Assembly: GCF_006716345.1 (NCBI RefSeq)
Contig: NZ_VFOX01000001.1
Location: 620,001 to 684,000 of the forward strand
Length of the DNA: 64,000 nt
Direction of reading: 5' to 3'
Source of the DNA: Microbacterium saperdae
Lineage (GTDB): Bacteria > Actinomycetota > Actinomycetes > Actinomycetales > Microbacteriaceae
Shown here: in pieces, positions 62,742 through 64,000 of the stretch
Layout: each line of letters starts with the position of its first letter
Numbering within the stretch: the first letter of the stretch is position 1
Made by a program: the position numbers and the translations under genes
The notes under the pieces: model-generated
What the model was told of the DNA's origin: nothing
The model's input: the letters and a program-made list of their open reading frames with translations, nothing else
Database searches by the model: none

Positions 62742-63104
62742 TCAGGCGCTCGCCGCGGGGATCTCGTCGATCGAGAAGTACACGGGAAGACCGCGATCGC
62801 GGGCGATCGCGACGTCGTTGTCCGCGCCGGCGGAGGCGCCGGGAAGACGCAGCACGCCGTCGCAATGCTGCAGCAGTCGGGCGGCGACGTCGTACATCAC
62901 GTCTCCTTCGACGGTCTCCGCCGGGTCGAGGCCGCGGAGCACGGGGAGGGCGACCCATTCGCCGATCATCGGGATGTGGCCGAGGCGGTGGAGTGGTGCC
63001 GCCGCTTCTTCGAGACGTGCGAGGTTGCGCGCGATGGCGGCCGGGTCGCCGTCGGTGCCGGAGCGGTACGGGCCGGCGATCAGGATCAGGAGTGGCTTGT
63101 TCAT
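62742..63104 (-). CDS. DUF4406/nucleoside deoxyribosyltransferase-like protein
   Basis: The 120-residue protein has LLILIAGPYRSGTDGDPAAIARNLARLEEAAAPLHRLGHIPMIGEWVALPVL and LLQHCDGVLRLPGASAGADNDVAIARDRGLPVYFSIDEIP. This is the fold of DUF4406 and short nucleoside 2-deoxyribosyltransferase-like proteins. Enzyme activity is not established. It is divergent from a DeoR-type regulator with 56 bp between starts, so it could be that regulator's target. Confidence 0.78.
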   Translation of the reverse strand: MNKPLLILIAGPYRSGTDGDPAAIARNLARLEEAAAPLHRLGHIPMIGEWVALPVLRGLDPAETVEGDVMYDVAARLLQHCDGVLRLPGASAGADNDVAIARDRGLPVYFSIDEIPAASA

Positions 63105-63160
63105 GTCAGAGACTGTAGCGTTAACCGTGCAAGAACGTGAAACAACAGGAAGAAGCTTGA

Positions 63161-63904
63161 ATGCTCAGTGCGCAGCGCAAGGATCATCTGCTCGAACTCC
63201 TCGCACGGGACGGCCGTGTGGTGGCCAAAGACGTCGCCGCTGACCTCTTGGTGTCGGAGGACTCCATCCGCCGGGATCTTCGGGAACTCGCCGACTCCGG
63301 TCTGTGCGTGCGGGTCTACGGTGGGGCGCTCCCCGTGCCGGCCGCCGAGGCCCCCGTCGCGCAGCGCGGCGCCGTCGCGACGGACAGTAAAGAGCGAGTG
63401 GCCCGGGCCGCCGTCGCGCTGATCCGTCCGGGGGCCACGATCATCCTCGATGCGGGCACGACGACGCTGGCGATGGCGCGGATGCTGCCGGACGATCCGA
63501 CGCTCACGGTGATCACCCCGAGCCCCGCAGTGGCCGTGGCGGTCGCCGAGAACTCCGCAGCACGCGTGCTGATCGTCGGCGGGGAACTGAGCAGGCACTC
63601 TCTCGTCGCCGGTGGGGCGCTGGCGCTGGAGGCGATCGGACGCCTCGGTGCGGACGTCTTCTTCCTCGGCGTGACCGGGATCGACCCGGACCACGGACTC
63701 ACCACGGGCGTCCTCGATGATGCCGTGGTCAAGAGGGCCCTCGCCGCGCGGAGTGCCGACGTCTACGTGCTCGGCAGCGCGGAGAAGATCGGTGCCGCCT
63801 CCCGCTTCCCCGTCATCGGGTTCGACGCGGTCGCCGGCATCATCACGGATCCGGAGGACTCATCGCCCCTCGCGCGGAGATGGCGGGAGGCGTCCTCGAC
63901 GTAG
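63161..63904 (+). CDS. DeoR/GlpR family transcriptional regulator
   Basis: The 247-residue regulator has the DeoR HTH AQRKDHLLELLARDGRVVAKDVAADLLVSEDSIRRDLRELADSGLCVRVYGGAL (about 3-58) and the DeoRC sugar-phosphate sensor domain with IILDAGTTTLAMARML, IVGGELSRHSLVAGG and DVFFLGVTGID. AGGAAGAAG precedes ATG 63161. The effector is likely a sugar phosphate or nucleoside derivative, but it is not known here. Confidence 0.9.
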   Translation: MLSAQRKDHLLELLARDGRVVAKDVAADLLVSEDSIRRDLRELADSGLCVRVYGGALPVPAAEAPVAQRGAVATDSKERVARAAVALIRPGATIILDAGTTTLAMARMLPDDPTLTVITPSPAVAVAVAENSAARVLIVGGELSRHSLVAGGALALEAIGRLGADVFFLGVTGIDPDHGLTTGVLDDAVVKRALAARSADVYVLGSAEKIGAASRFPVIGFDAVAGIITDPEDSSPLARRWREASST

Positions 63905-63913
63905 GATCCCTAG

Positions 63914-64000
63914 GTGGCAACACCTAAGATCGTCCTCTTCTACGCCTTCACCCCTCTCGCGGATCCGGAGGCCATCCGGCTCTGGCAGCGTGATCTCGGC
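63914..64000 (+). CDS. trhO: tRNA uridine(34) hydroxylase/rhodanese-like TrhO (3' partial)
   Basis: The gene is cut by the right edge; the visible 29 residues read ATPKIVLFYAFTPLADPEAI then RLWQRDLG. This is the N-terminus of the YceA/TrhO family, which hydroxylates U34 of tRNAs. The start is GTG 63914. No Shine-Dalgarno is obvious, and it begins 10 bp after the DeoR stop. The rhodanese part lies outside the window, so the name rests on the N-terminus alone. Confidence 0.75.
   Translation, partial: MATPKIVLFYAFTPLADPEAIRLWQRDLG

Overview
The window is a stretch of high-GC actinobacterial chromosome with dense, ordinary coding. The gene content (glyoxylate shunt with a RamB-type regulator, NusG with a long acidic head, tRNA-Trp/secE/nusG/rplKA block, many GTG starts) suggests a Microbacteriaceae genome. 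The riboflavin-catabolism locus points to Microbacterium, close to M. maritypicum/oxydans. No IS element, prophage, CRISPR array or rRNA operon was seen. About 68 protein genes and two tRNAs are supported; the first and last genes are cut by the window edges.

Layout. 1-7.5 kb: two MaoC-type hydratase subunits, murB, a VOC protein, aspB, ald with a divergent Lrp-type regulator, an AraC-type regulator and an unusual kinase-like orphan. 7.6-12.2 kb: aceB and aceA with a divergent RamB-like regulator. 12.3-19.1 kb: an import-and-degradation locus (NMT1-type ABC transporter, flavin-dependent lyase/monooxygenase, ribokinase, PadR regulator, flavin reductase, stand-alone riboflavin kinase). Its gene set matches the riboflavin-to-lumichrome rca cluster. 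An identical 16-bp operator lies in both promoter regions. 19.1-28.9 kb: a complete putrescine-to-succinate route (PucR regulator, GABA aminotransferase, putrescine oxidase, Usp protein, APC permease, two aldehyde dehydrogenases), followed by poxB-like at 29-30.8 kb.

30.9-35.6 kb: a TPR protein paired with an HSP90-like ATPase. 35.7-38.7 kb: tRNA-Trp, secE, nusG, rplK, rplA. The partner genes rplJ-rplL appear only at 51-52 kb. About 12.4 kb lies between the two ribosomal pairs: an amino-acid ABC transporter, LysE/LysG export pair, MFS/MarR drug-efflux pair, a five-gene SipW-dependent secretion cluster, a YqaJ-type nuclease and an orphan AbiEi-like protein flanked by inverted repeats. 52-57 kb: LacI regulator and a sugar ABC importer without its ATPase. 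57-59.6 kb: transsulfuration pair cbs-metB. 59.7-64 kb: Bcr/CflA transporter, PAP2 phosphatase, GNAT, tRNA-Ser, DUF4406 protein, DeoR regulator and the start of a TrhO-like gene.

The most notable system is the rca locus. Import, FMN synthesis, FMN reduction, cleavage and ribose salvage are encoded together, and both transcription units appear to be controlled by one PadR repressor through the shared operator TAGTCAA-N2-TTGACTA. Product names come from recognition of conserved motifs and gene context by eye; no database search was run.
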